Source: Mimachlamys varia
Lineage: Eukaryota; Mollusca; Bivalvia; Pectinida; Pectinidae
Direction of reading: 5' to 3'
Length of the DNA: 64,000 nucleotides
NCBI GenBank assembly: GCA_947623455.1
Contig: OX392532.1
Coordinates: 53,199,058 to 53,263,057 of the forward strand
The notes below the pieces were generated by a model. It was not told the DNA's origin. It searched no databases and was given only the letters and a program-made list of their open reading frames with translations. Both the position numbers and the translations under genes were made by a program. Position 1 is the first letter of the stretch, and every line of letters starts with the position of its first letter. Shown one piece after another: positions 36,995-46,582 of the stretch.

Positions 36995-38350
36995 AGGAAC
37001 ACTGGTATACGGCTCTGATACATTATACTGTATTATTCTTGAATAAAACTATTGTTAAACTAAACTAAATATAGCATACCCAAATAAGAGTTTTCAAAAT
37101 TGTATCTAATCTCTTTGAAGAGACGATGTTTACTACTGGCAAGTGTGGGTCCCTGTGACTGAAACCACAGGTATTAATTTCGTAGACTTTACCTTCAAAC
37201 TAACAATCGTCGCAGGTAATAGGTTGCCCACACAATAGGTAATTATATAGAAAGCCAGATAAAAGAAAAAGGCCAGATGCTAGTGGAGATTAAGCCACTA
37301 GTTTTTGGAATAGTTCAGTTCAGTTCTTTATTACCTTGAACCTAGTAAAATTAATGATGTCTGCGCTTATACCCTTTTCAAAAAAGCTATACAATCTTTG
37401 ATTCACAGAGGGGAATTACATGTTTATTAAATTAGTAATTATCATTCAGATAAATGTAAACATGTCTCATGAATTAGAACAATGGACATGATATGTTGTG
37501 TAAGTATGTTTTCCCGGTTTCAAAACCATTCATATAAATACGGATTTCAATTATGAAATAATATCAACAAAGAGAATATTAAAGAATTATACCTGTTTGA
37601 GATTTAATTTGAAAGGGATGTTTAGAAGAAAACATAAAATCTATTCAGATTTCACCTGCAGTATTTCAGTTTGATGTACTAATAAAGGAATAACATTCTT
37701 AACCAACATTTTCCCCCTTAAAGTATTGATATGTAGTTTCATTTTTTCCCTAACACAAGTTTCAGATTTTTCTTTTGGACGTTTTCTATTGTTTATTTTG
37801 AAAACCATAAACTTACAATATTTGGTTTATACGCTGTATATATTGTTTTCAACACCAAGTTCAGATTTGAATTTAAGACTAAAAACAATAAAAACTGCCC
37901 ATGTTAACGAACGTTTGTTCAAGACCATTATAATAAAATGATATTTGGGAAAAGATGGAATTAGGAATGAAGCCTATAGAAGAACATCAAATATAATTTT
38001 AAGCTTATTAATTCGTATAAAGGAATGTGTTTCGTATCTTTATCGTATATATTTACTAATTAGGTGTTACAATGTACATGTATTGTACTGTTGTAAATAT
38101 ACGTAATTAAAAATTTAATTCTGTATGAAAACCAAAACCAGTAATCACAAAATATCGTTGGAAAACCATTGTTTAGAATTTCATTTTATTGCTCGCGGGG
38201 ACAGTGTTGCCTATAAGTACATCCCCGCTGTGCAAATAACATGCGACCGATGTATAGGTAAACACGGGTCAGAGACCGACACGCTTCCGTGACCAAGTAC
38301 ATCTATTTAAGTCCGTTATCGGGCGCATTATCTGCGCTATAACCAAACAA
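36995..38350. other. Unique AT-rich stretch, no gene recognised
   Basis: No array, RNA gene or exon-like block with convincing splice sites. Short plus-strand frames around 37.7-37.9 kb are low-complexity and unsupported. Confidence 0.35.
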
Positions 38351-38352
38351 TT

Positions 38353-38555
38353 TGTGTGCGTTTGCGTTACGTTTTCGTTGCGTTTCCGTTACATTTCCGT
38401 TGCGTTTCCGTTGCGTTTTCGTTCCGTTCACGTTCAGTTTCCGTTACGTTTTCGTTCAGTTTGCGTTACGTTTCCGTTACATTTCCGTTGCGTTTGCGTT
38501 CCGTTTCCGTTGCGTTTCCGTTAAAACGGACAAGAAAAACGGTCCAGGGTCTGTA
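38353..38555 (+). repeat. Imperfect CGTTNC-type hexamer array with shared flank (copy 2)
   Basis: Degenerate hexamers (GCGTTT, CCGTTA, TCGTTG and relatives) span 38,357-38,524. The flank AAAAACGGTCCAGGGTCTG at 38,532-38,555 is the exact 24-bp reverse complement of the flank at 26,465-26,488. The hexamers keep the same strand in both copies, so flank and array have opposite relative orientation here. Confidence 0.9.
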
Positions 38556-39290
38556 CTAGCCCGACACCCGGGGCTACAAGATTTTCGGCTAGGGCTAGTG
38601 AAATTTAGAGGCTTACTAGCCCGGGGCTAGTGACCTATTTATTATGTCAGGACTTACAAAAAAATTACTTCTTACTTATCATCATAAAGGTAACCAATTT
38701 ATCTTTTTAACCTGTTATTTCCTTGGTATTTTTATTACAAAATTTATTGGAACACAAAGTCATTCTAGCCCTATACTGAGCATGACGATGCAAGATATCG
38801 CTGTTCACATGTGCATTTTGTGTGATTGTAAGAACCATTCACAGCTGAGTTAAAATTGAAAGTCTATTGTACACTAACCACCAAAATGGCCCTCTGGATT
38901 CCAAATCATTATCTTTTATTTGATTTAAGCAATCCATGTAGGGTGCAGAATTAAGTGCGTCTCTGCAAAAGTCGACAAGTCAGCCATGTTTGTTTATGAT
39001 GCTTTATAATAGTGAAACCGGAAGCCAGACCAATTTTCAGGAAGAGGAAAAAAAATATTGTTATATTGTTTTCCAATTTTTGATAACATTTAGGGTATTC
39101 ATTGATGAATAATCCATTCAAAATTAATTTAATTTTGTTGAAAGAAAGGAAAACATATCTACATTCTGTGATATATATATACGAGATAACAGATTGTTTG
39201 TAAGCTAGATCCATTTTGTATTTGTCGGGCTAGTAGATTTTTTTTCGGGCTAGTGGATTATTAGTGCCTTCTAGCCCTGGGCTAGTACAG
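38551..39290. mobile_element. 740-bp element with CTAGCCC-rich inverted ends
   Basis: The ends CTGTACTAGCCC (38,551-38,562) and GGGCTAGTACAG (39,279-39,290) are exact inverse complements, and both terminal 70-80 bp are crowded with CTAGCCC/GGGCTAG words. The interior is AT-rich with no transposase, suggesting a non-autonomous inverted-repeat element. No clear target duplication was found. Its right end lies 16 bp from the end of the exon-like block at 39,307. Confidence 0.55.
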
Positions 39291-39306
39291 TGAAACATTT
39301 TTTTAC

Positions 39307-39459
39307 ACTCCTGCAATGATACAGAGATATATTAGGATGACCACCGACCTCCAACACATAGCGTTGTTTCTCCCGTCGAACACACACAGTTCCCTCATTC
39401 TCTAGACGTATCAATGCGCCGTCTGCACACCGTTTCTTCTGTTCACCAGCGGACAGTAA
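39307..39459 (-). CDS. Internal exon-like block, minus strand, 51 codons
   Basis: Bounded by acceptor TATGTTTTAACAG and donor AGT|GTAAAA, this 153-bp block is open in phase 0-0. It reads LLSAGEQKKRCADGALIRLE, then NEGTVCVRREKQRYVLEVGG and HPNISLYHCRS. Mixed charged and hydrophobic composition, exact multiple-of-three length and both splice signals make it a good exon candidate. The alternating strand-like pattern (TVCVRR..RYVLEVGG) suggests a beta-rich fold, but I do not recognise the family. A transposable element begins 16 bp downstream of its end. Confidence 0.5.
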
Positions 39460-39587
39460 CTGTTAAAACATAAATATTGTTTTACAATATTACGATAGAA
39501 TCTGCATCGTTTTTTAAAACTTTCTTAACAACTAGAAATATGTCTGGAAGACATGAAGTGCTCGCACCTCCTGAAGATTCAATTACG

Positions 39588-39920
39588 TATTCGCCATAAT
39601 TAGCGCACAGATCACCTAAAAATTGGTTTCAAAGGGGAAGCTTAATGGGATAACAAAATAAAAATATGGACAAAAATGTCAAGATGTACGATGTTTTGTG
39701 ATCAGAATAGGTAGTATGATGTGCGATATTATTAATTGTCATTAAATTCTTCAATGTGTATTACAAATATTTGTGGTTTATTTTGTAAATATGCACATAG
39801 CAGGTATACTGCACTGTAATATGGAAACATTTAGCTTTGCCGTGATTAGAAGGGGGGCTTATATATTTTCAATACATTCGTGGAAGGGATATAGGGGAAG
39901 GGCGCTAATTACGGCGAATA
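39588..39920. mobile_element. 333-bp TA-flanked MITE
   Basis: TATTCGCCATAATTAGCGC at 39,588 pairs with GCGCTAATTACGGCGAATA ending at 39,920, with one mismatch. TA at both outer edges fits a TA target duplication, as in mariner-like MITEs. The interior is AT-rich and non-coding. Confidence 0.65.
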
Positions 39921-40101
39921 CAGTATTAGATTTTGTTTTTATTGTTCAAATATAGTTTCAAGCCCCTTAATGTAGCCAGTGTAAAACTTTCCATTGTATG
40001 TATACCTAAATGTAGTGTTTGTTTATAACTTATTATTTCACAGATAAAAAGTCTGATTCCTTTGGACAAACGAGAAATACTTCTATTCAGCACGGACTTA
40101 C

Positions 40102-40212
40102 TTGGATTGAATGTATTAACATGGTAGTGACTGAGCATTTTATCATCTATTTTTGGAGAATTTGATTCCTTAGTAATTAATTTTTGTCTTATGAGACCTT
40201 TCAATAATAATG
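40102..40212 (-). CDS. Exon-like block, minus strand, beside a pearl-like element
   Basis: Between a possible acceptor TTGATATATCAG and a donor CCAA|GTAAGT (perfect at +1 to +6) the minus strand reads LLLKGLIRQKLITKESNSP then KIDDKMLSHYHVNTFNP. The open frame extends upstream through NEFIESVDISA, so the true acceptor may lie closer to the element that starts at 40,263. The short Leu-rich helix pattern loosely recalls death-fold domains, but that is speculation. The outgoing phase (one base) does not fit a direct splice to 39,459, so an intermediate exon or a different gene would be needed. Confidence 0.3.
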
Positions 40213-40262
40213 CTGATATATCAACTGATTCAATGAATTCATTTACATGTTTTTAGATAATA

Positions 40263-43113
40263 ACAAGAGGCCCAATGGGCCTTCATCGCTCACCTGGTAT
40301 CAATCTCTGACTTATATTATAGTGTAACCCTAAAGTCCCCTAAAATCTTTTAATGTAAGACATTTAGAAGAACATCTTAAGATTTAAACATATTTTACCC
40401 CTGTGACCTTATAAGACAACATCAAATTTCATTTTCAAATTTTGTTTGGCTTCATCCCAGGACGCTACCAGCCAAATATCATGTCTCTAGGCATTTCGCT
40501 TTATCAGAAGAAGTCACTCAAAGCTTTTAACCACTGATTTGACCAATGTGACCTTTAATATGGGTCAAGCTCATTTTCCTTCCCAAAGTTTGTCAAGCTT
40601 CATACAAGGAACCTTTCAGCCAAATATCATGCTTCAAGGGCTTTTGGTATTTCAGAAGAAGTCGGGTAAAGGTTTTAACAGATTTGACCCCTGTGACCTT
40701 GAATATAGGTCAAGGTCATTTCTTTTTGCAAACTTTGTCAGGCTTTATCCAAGGAACCTTTCAGCCAAATATCCTGCTTCTAGGGCTTTTGGTGTTTCAG
40801 AAGAAGTCGTTTGAAGGTTTTAACAGATTTGACCCCTGTGACCTTGAATATAGGTCAAGGTCATTTCTTTTCGCAAACTTTGTCGGGCTTCATCCAAGGA
40901 ACATTTCAGCCAAATATCATGCTTCTAGGGCTTTTGGTATTTCAGAAGAAGTCGTTTAAAGGTTTTAACAGATTTGACTCCTGTGACCTTGAATATAGGT
41001 CAAGTTCATTTCTTTTCGCAAACTTTGTCGGGCTTCATCCCAGGAACCTTTCAGTCAAATATCATGCTTCTAGGGATTTTGGTATTTCAGAAGAAGTCGG
41101 GTAAAGGTTTTAACAGATTTGACCCCTGTGACCTTGAATATAGGCCAAGGTCATTTCTTTTTGCATACTTTGTCGGGCTTCATCCAAGGAACATTTTAGC
41201 CAAATATCATGCTTCCGGGGTTTTTGGTATTTCAGAAGAAGTCGTTAGAAGGTTTTAGCAGATTTGACCCCTGTGACCTTGAATATAGGTCAAGGTCATT
41301 TCTTTTTGCAAACTTTGTCGGGCTTCCTCAAAGGAACATTTCAGCCAAATATCATGCTTCTAGGGCTTTTGGTATTTCAGAAGAAGTCATTTAAAGGTTT
41401 TAACAGATTTGACTCCTGTGACCTTGAATATAGGTCAAGGTCATTTCTTTTTGCAAACTTTGTCAGGCTTTATCCAAGGAACCTTTCAGCCAAATATCAT
41501 GCTTCTAGGGCTTTTGGTGTTTCAGAAGAAGTCGTTTGAAGGTTTTAACAGATTTGACCCCTGTGACCTTGAATATAGGTCAAGGTCATTTCTTTTCGCA
41601 AACTTTGTCGGGCTTTATCCCAGGAACCTTTCAGTCAAATATCATGCTTCTAGGGCTTTTGGTGTTTCAGAAGAAGTCGGGTAAAGGTTTTAACAGATTT
41701 GACCCCTGTGACCTTGAATATAGGTCAAGGTAATTTCTTTTCGCAAACTTTGTCGGGCTTCATCCAAGGAACATTTTAGATAAATATCAAGCTTCCAGGG
41801 CTTTTGGTATTTCAGAAGAAGTCGTTTAAAGGTTTTAACAGATTTGACCCTTGTGACCTTGAATACAGGTCAATGTCATTTCTTTTCGCAAACTTTGTCG
41901 GGCTTCATCAAAGGAACCTTTCAGCTAAATATCATGCTTCTAGGGCTTTTGGTATTTCAGAAGAAGTCGTTTAAAGGTTTTAACATATTTGACTCCTGTG
42001 ACCTTGAATATAGGTCAAGGTCATTTCTTTTCACAAACTTTGTCGGGCTTCATCTCAGGAACCTTTCAGTCAAATATCATGCTTCTAGGGCTTTTGGTAT
42101 TTCAGAAGAAGTCGTTTAAAGGTTTTAACAGATTTGACCCCTGTGACCTTGAATATAGGTCAAGGTCATTTCTTTTCGCAAACTTTGTCAGGCTTTATCC
42201 AAGAAACATTTTAGCCAAATATCATGCTTCCAGGGCTTTTGGTATTTCAGAAGAAGTCGTTCAAAGGTTTTAACAGATTTGACCCCTGTGACCTTTAATA
42301 TATGTCAAGGTCATTTCTTTTCGCAAACTTTGTCGGGATTCCTCCAAGGAACATTTCAGCCAAATATCATGCTTCTAGGGCTTTTGGTATTTCAGAAGAA
42401 GTCGTTTGAAGGTTTTAACAGATTTGACCCCTGTGACCTTGAATATAGGTCAAGGTCATTTCTTTTCACAAACTTTGTCAGGCTTCATCCAAGGAACCTT
42501 TCAGCCAAATATCATGCTTCTAGGGCTTTTGGTATTTCAGAAGAAGTCATTTGAACGTTTTAACAGATTTGACCCCTGTGACCTTGAATATAGGTCAAGG
42601 TCATTTCTTTTTGCAAACTTTGTTGGGCTTCATCCAAGGAACCTTTCAGCCAAATATCATGCTTCCAGGGCTTTTTGTATTTTAGAAGAAGTCGTTCAAA
42701 GGTTAAAATAGATTTAACCTCACTGTGACCTTGAATATGGGTCAAGGTCGTTTCTTTTCGCAAACTTTATTTGGCTTCATCCAAGGAAGCTACTGGTGAA
42801 ATATGAAGTCTCTATGCCTGACGGTATTTTAGAAGAAGTTGTTTGAAGGTTTCGATATTTTTGACCCCTGTGACCTTGAAATTAGGTCAAAGTGATTTTT
42901 TTTCGCAAACTTTGTTCAGCTCCTTCCAAGAAATCTACCAGCCAAATTTCATGTCACTGGGCCTTTCAGTATTTTAGAAGAAGTCGTTTAAAGGAAAAAG
43001 TTGACGGACGCAGGACGGACGGACGACGGACGACGGACGGACGGACGGACGGACGGACGACGGACGCTGCACCATCACATAAGCTCACTTGGCCCTTCGG
43101 GCCAGGTGAGCTA
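40263..43113 (+). mobile_element. Pearl/Helentron-like element with 18 tandem 145-bp units
   Basis: The element opens with ACAAGAGGCCCAATGGGCC and CATCGCTCACCTGG. It then has about 18 head-to-tail 145-bp units (40,384-42,995), each with GATTTGACCCCTGTGACCTT, AGGTCAAGGTCA, CGCAAACTTTGT, CAGCCAAATATCATGCTTC and TTTCAGAAGAAGTCG. A (GGAC/GGACGAC)n microsatellite (43,006-43,068) follows, then TTGGCCCTTCGGGCCAGGTG and AGCTAA. Inverted subterminal GCTCACCT/AGGTGAGC, tandem core, ACGG-type microsatellite, 3' hairpin and CTAA|T end match the published bivalve pearl layout, now linked to non-autonomous Helitron-like elements. It carries no Rep/helicase. The 60-100-codon frames repeating every unit are by-products. 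Confidence 0.8.
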
Positions 43114-43827
43114 ATAAACCGACACTACATGTATTTTGAATGATGGATTTGCAGCTGTAATTGCATGAGCGTAATCATGCTCATGGAATGCAAGAAACGA
43201 GCAACTTCCTATCAATATTCCTGCTGTCTGTATGCTGTAAACACTTTCAATGAATATCTTCGTTTATTGATCTTTTTGGCAGAATGTTTTTGTTTACATA
43301 ATGCTACCAATTTCCCTCCAAAACGTTGTAATTCTCTCAATTTTTATCATACTGGCGATACCCAAAATAGCCAGAAATGTTTATGTATAGTATCTAATAG
43401 AAACTCGGTTTCGTTGCGTCGTTTCGACCGACATCCTGTTGCCTTGGGCTGGTATGAAATTTACGTTAGTTTTTCGTTCTTAAATAAGCATTTATTTGTC
43501 GGCATTCATTTTAAACATACCCTATACCAATAAAATAATTCCCCAGACAAACCGAGTAGCTGTCATTCAAGTATTACCAAACTTTTCATTCAACAAAGCA
43601 GAGTACAAAATTCAGACGTCAAATTAAATAAGAGAATACCGAAGCATTAACAAAAATAAAGTACAAGAGAATAAGATAAGGTGTTCCGGAAGAGTAAGCG
43701 TCTACTGCTTCATCGACGACACCCGCCATGTAAATCTTGGTCATATCGAAGTAAACATCAAGTTCTCAAAATGAGAACCGAGTATCAATGTCAATCACAA
43801 CAAGTAAACACACTAATGAGCATACTC
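43114..43827. other. Spacer with one unsupported 122-codon frame
   Basis: The plus-strand frame at 43,165-43,533 starts MSVIMLMECKKRATSYQYS and is Cys/Phe-rich without a recognisable domain, signal peptide or splice context. I treat it as a chance frame. The rest is unique. Confidence 0.3.
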
Positions 43828-43985
43828 AAAAACGTCTATCTTCATATCAATTAAAGATACAGAATATTTTTCAATGAGACAAAGATTGCGACCATAAAAC
43901 TTGCCCATAGTTTTGATCAACCTGCATCTCTCAAATTCTTGTGTTGTTAGTTTGTTTGTCAGCAGTTGTCATCGATCACGAAAAT
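43828..43985 (+). repeat. Dispersed repeat, copy 2
   Basis: Matches 4,785-4,945 (minus strand) over about 150 bp with shared GATACAGAATAT, TCAATGAGACAAAG, TCAACCTGCATCTCTC and GTTTGTTTGTCAGCAG blocks. Divergence is moderate. Confidence 0.7.
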
Positions 43986-44362
43986 TCGATATTTAGAGCA
44001 AGCCCTAGAATATTGAATCACTGCAACATGTAAACACCATAGGTTGGAGAAGCAGGGATGTTACTATCAAGAAATGAAAAGTTCATAATCGGAAAATTGA
44101 AATCATCATGTTTATCGTATAGCTTAGTAGTTAGCTGTCCATGTTGGTCGAAGTTTAAGTAGAGATTGAAGTACAAATGTAAGCAGCTGATGTAGAAGAG
44201 AAATTCATGCTTCTAAGATTCCGGAAGTTAAGAGTTATCACCCCTAGCTGACTCTGTCACTGAAGCGCTTAATAATCATAATCCATATAAGCGCAGATAA
44301 GATATACGACTTCAGATAGTGCTGATTGACCTAGCTATCAACTAGCTTGTTGGACCGGACTG

Positions 44363-44559
44363 TTAGAGATATGTTTTACATTCACAATAAGTACACTGTA
44401 GATATTTGGTTTTAAAGGAGTATTTGTACGGTATTCTATTTCTGATGGCATGAGTGCATAAAGTAACTTTTGCTTGAAACGTAAAGCAGACAACACAGGC
44501 CTTCATATCTGGTATTATATGCACAGTGGGTTTTTGCACATGCCGGAAACAGGCTCCCA
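44363..44559 (-). CDS. Possible terminal exon or transposase remnant with CxxC pairs
   Basis: After acceptor GCTGTTTTTAG the minus strand is open for 64 codons to a TAA stop. It contains GACFRHVQKPTVHIIPDMK, then ACVVC, and ends KTKYLQCTYCECKTYL. Two CxxC pairs spaced by about 35 residues, with basic residues before the first, suggest a small zinc-binding module. C-terminal zinc fingers of piggyBac-type transposases have a similar layout, but no catalytic domain is visible nearby. It could instead be the end of a host gene. No AATAAA was noticed just downstream. Confidence 0.25.
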
Positions 44560-44798
44560 CTAAAAACAGCATAATTTTAATATCAACGATTTGAACAAAG
44601 CTAACAACCTTTGTATTCTATGTATTTTTGTTCTGGTACATTCTGATATTTCATTAAAGCACCAAAGATGAGAGGGAACACCTGAGTCAGTTTGGTTATT
44701 GGGTGGTTATTAATCTGTTTCTAAGTTAGGTTGTGTGGGACTTCTCGTGCCCAGCAAGCAAGTATTTCTACCCATAATCCCCTTCCCGCCTGGCACTG

Positions 44799-44873
44799 TA
44801 TATAAGCTGCTTGGAGTCAATCCCTCCATTGAAGCTTGTCTGAATTAAGACTACTTGTGGGAATTTCCCACAA
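44799..44873 (+). promoter_or_regulatory. TATA box and kappaB-like palindrome
   Basis: TATATAAG at 44,799-44,806 is followed 49 bp later by the 19-bp palindrome TTGTGGGAATTTCCCACAA (44,855-44,873). Its core, GGGAATTTCC, exactly fits the NF-kappaB/Rel consensus GGGRNWYYCC. No following coding sequence is identified, so promoter function is unproven. Confidence 0.35.
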
Positions 44874-45088
44874 AACATTGTTTGTACTCATAAATAGCAT
44901 TAAAGTTCCAGAGAAGAAATTGCCGAAGTCAAACACACAGCCAATTGCGTTGCCATGACAACCAGGGCTCAGGTGTCATTATCAGAAACACAGTATGAAA
45001 GGGATTATTGCTTGACTACTTTCACCTGCTGACAACATCTGGGTTACAGACAGGCTCTAAAATTTATCACTGGTGACCACTTTCTAAG

Positions 45089-45283
45089 GATTCTTCACAT
45101 TACGTTATAAAGTCAAAATTCTTCATGTTACTTATAAATAAAGTCGAAATTCCTCATATTATTACCTTATAAATGAAGTCAAAATTATTCATATTTAACT
45201 TTATAAATAAAGTCAAAAATTTTCATATTACCCTATAAATAAAGTCAAAATTCTTCATATTACTTATAAATAAAGTCAAAATA
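45089..45283. repeat. ~31-bp AT-rich tandem repeat, about 6 copies
   Basis: Variants of ATTCTTCATATTACTTATAA followed by ATAAAGTCAAA repeat with small indels between 45,089 and 45,283. Confidence 0.85.
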
Positions 45284-45483
45284 CAAACCCTGTTTGAAAC
45301 ATACTACAAAATTACAATTATCAAATGGTTGTTAAATCCCCCACATATCAAGTCAATTTTTTCAATCCAGGGAAAGGTTTTTTTATTTTCATTGTTTTTT
45401 AACTTAAAACACATTTCATTAATGATTAATTACTTTTACTTCATATTGATCAATAGATATTACTTATTGTTAGTAATGGTTAT

Positions 45484-46143
45484 CAGTGTAGCTAAAGTAG
45501 ACCCCTCATATACATGTGTAAGGTATCATGCACCTACTAAATGCATATGATTAGCTATACTTGGCCTCGTATCAGTCTGTAACACAAGGCCAAGTGTAGC
45601 TAAAGAACCCCCCCCCCCCCCACCCCATATAAGGTATCACCTCTATAATAAGCTATACTTGGCCTCGTATCAGTCTGTAACACACGGCCAGATGTAGCTA
45701 AAGTAGACCCGCCATATAAGGTATCAACCATATAATTAGCTATACTTTTCCTCATATCAGTCTGTAACACAAGTCCAGATGTAGCTAAAGTAGACCCGCC
45801 ATATAAGGTATCAACCATATAATTAGCTATACTTTTCCTCGAATCAGTCTCTAACACAAGGCTTAGTTTAGCTAAAGTAGACCCGCCATATAAGTTATCA
45901 CCTCTATAATTAGCTATACTTGGCCTGGTATCAGTCTGTAACTCAAAGCCAGATGTAGCTAAGTAGACCCCCCCCCCCATATAAGGTATCATCCATATAA
46001 TTAGCTATACTTGGCCTTGTATCAGTCTGTAACACAAGGCCAGATGTACATGTAGCTAAAGTAGACCCCACCCCCATATAAGGTATCACCTATATAATTA
46101 GCAATACTTGGCCTCGTATCAGAGTCTGTAACACAAGGACAGG
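45484..46143. repeat. 87-bp tandem repeat, about 7.5 copies
   Basis: Units start GTAGCTAAAGTAGACCC and contain ATATAAGGTATCA, AATTAGCTATACTT and ATCAGTCTGTAACACAAG, for example at 45,694 and 45,781. Poly-C runs of 8-14 replace the GACCCGCC segment in some copies (near 45,607 and 45,968). Minus-strand frames with 29-residue periodicity arise because 87 is a multiple of three. Confidence 0.95.
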
Positions 46144-46145
46144 TG

Positions 46146-46160
46146 GCGCCCCCTAGTGAC
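46146..46160 (+). promoter_or_regulatory. CTCF-like motif
   Basis: GCGCCCCCTAGTGAC matches the reverse-complement CTCF core (GCCMYCTRSTGG) at 11 of 12 positions. It sits between the 87-bp array and the large 29/31-bp array. Occupancy is unknown. Confidence 0.35.
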
Positions 46161-46582
46161 AGACAGTCAGTGTCAACAACATGAGCAATGGACCGATACT
46201 TTGGGCAGGGAGAGGAAAATACCATGGACATCTTGTAAGGTAAATATCACAATAAATTGAGTAAGGTTATCTTCATTACTATTTATAGGACATTTATATC
46301 AATTAATATCAAAAAGTGTATATGTCGTTTGAATTGCACATTGATTTTATTGAAAATATTTGGAAATTTTATGAAGAAAAAGTTCAATGTGATAAATACT
46401 AAGTGGAAATCCTTTCCATTTCACAAGGAATGAGGTTTAAATATTAAAACCTACAGACCATGCACACTCCTAAATCAGACATGTGCTTTTTACATTGATT
46501 ATTCATTTATCATTACCTTATTGCTGCATATGTAAAACAATCAATCTAATATTCTATTCCATATGTACATAACCAAAATCAA
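46161..46582. other. Unique AT-rich spacer between two arrays
   Basis: No gene, RNA or repeat recognised. Confidence 0.4.

Noticed and set aside
40539..42711. Series of about 91-101-codon plus-strand frames at 145-bp spacing
   Set aside because: Each frame is the same two-unit read of the tandem core and runs into the same stop. The 145-bp period is not a multiple of three, so no continuous protein exists.
43165..43533. 122-codon plus-strand frame
   Set aside because: Composition is Cys/Phe/Tyr-rich without a domain or splice context. It is isolated and within chance length for AT-rich DNA of this size.
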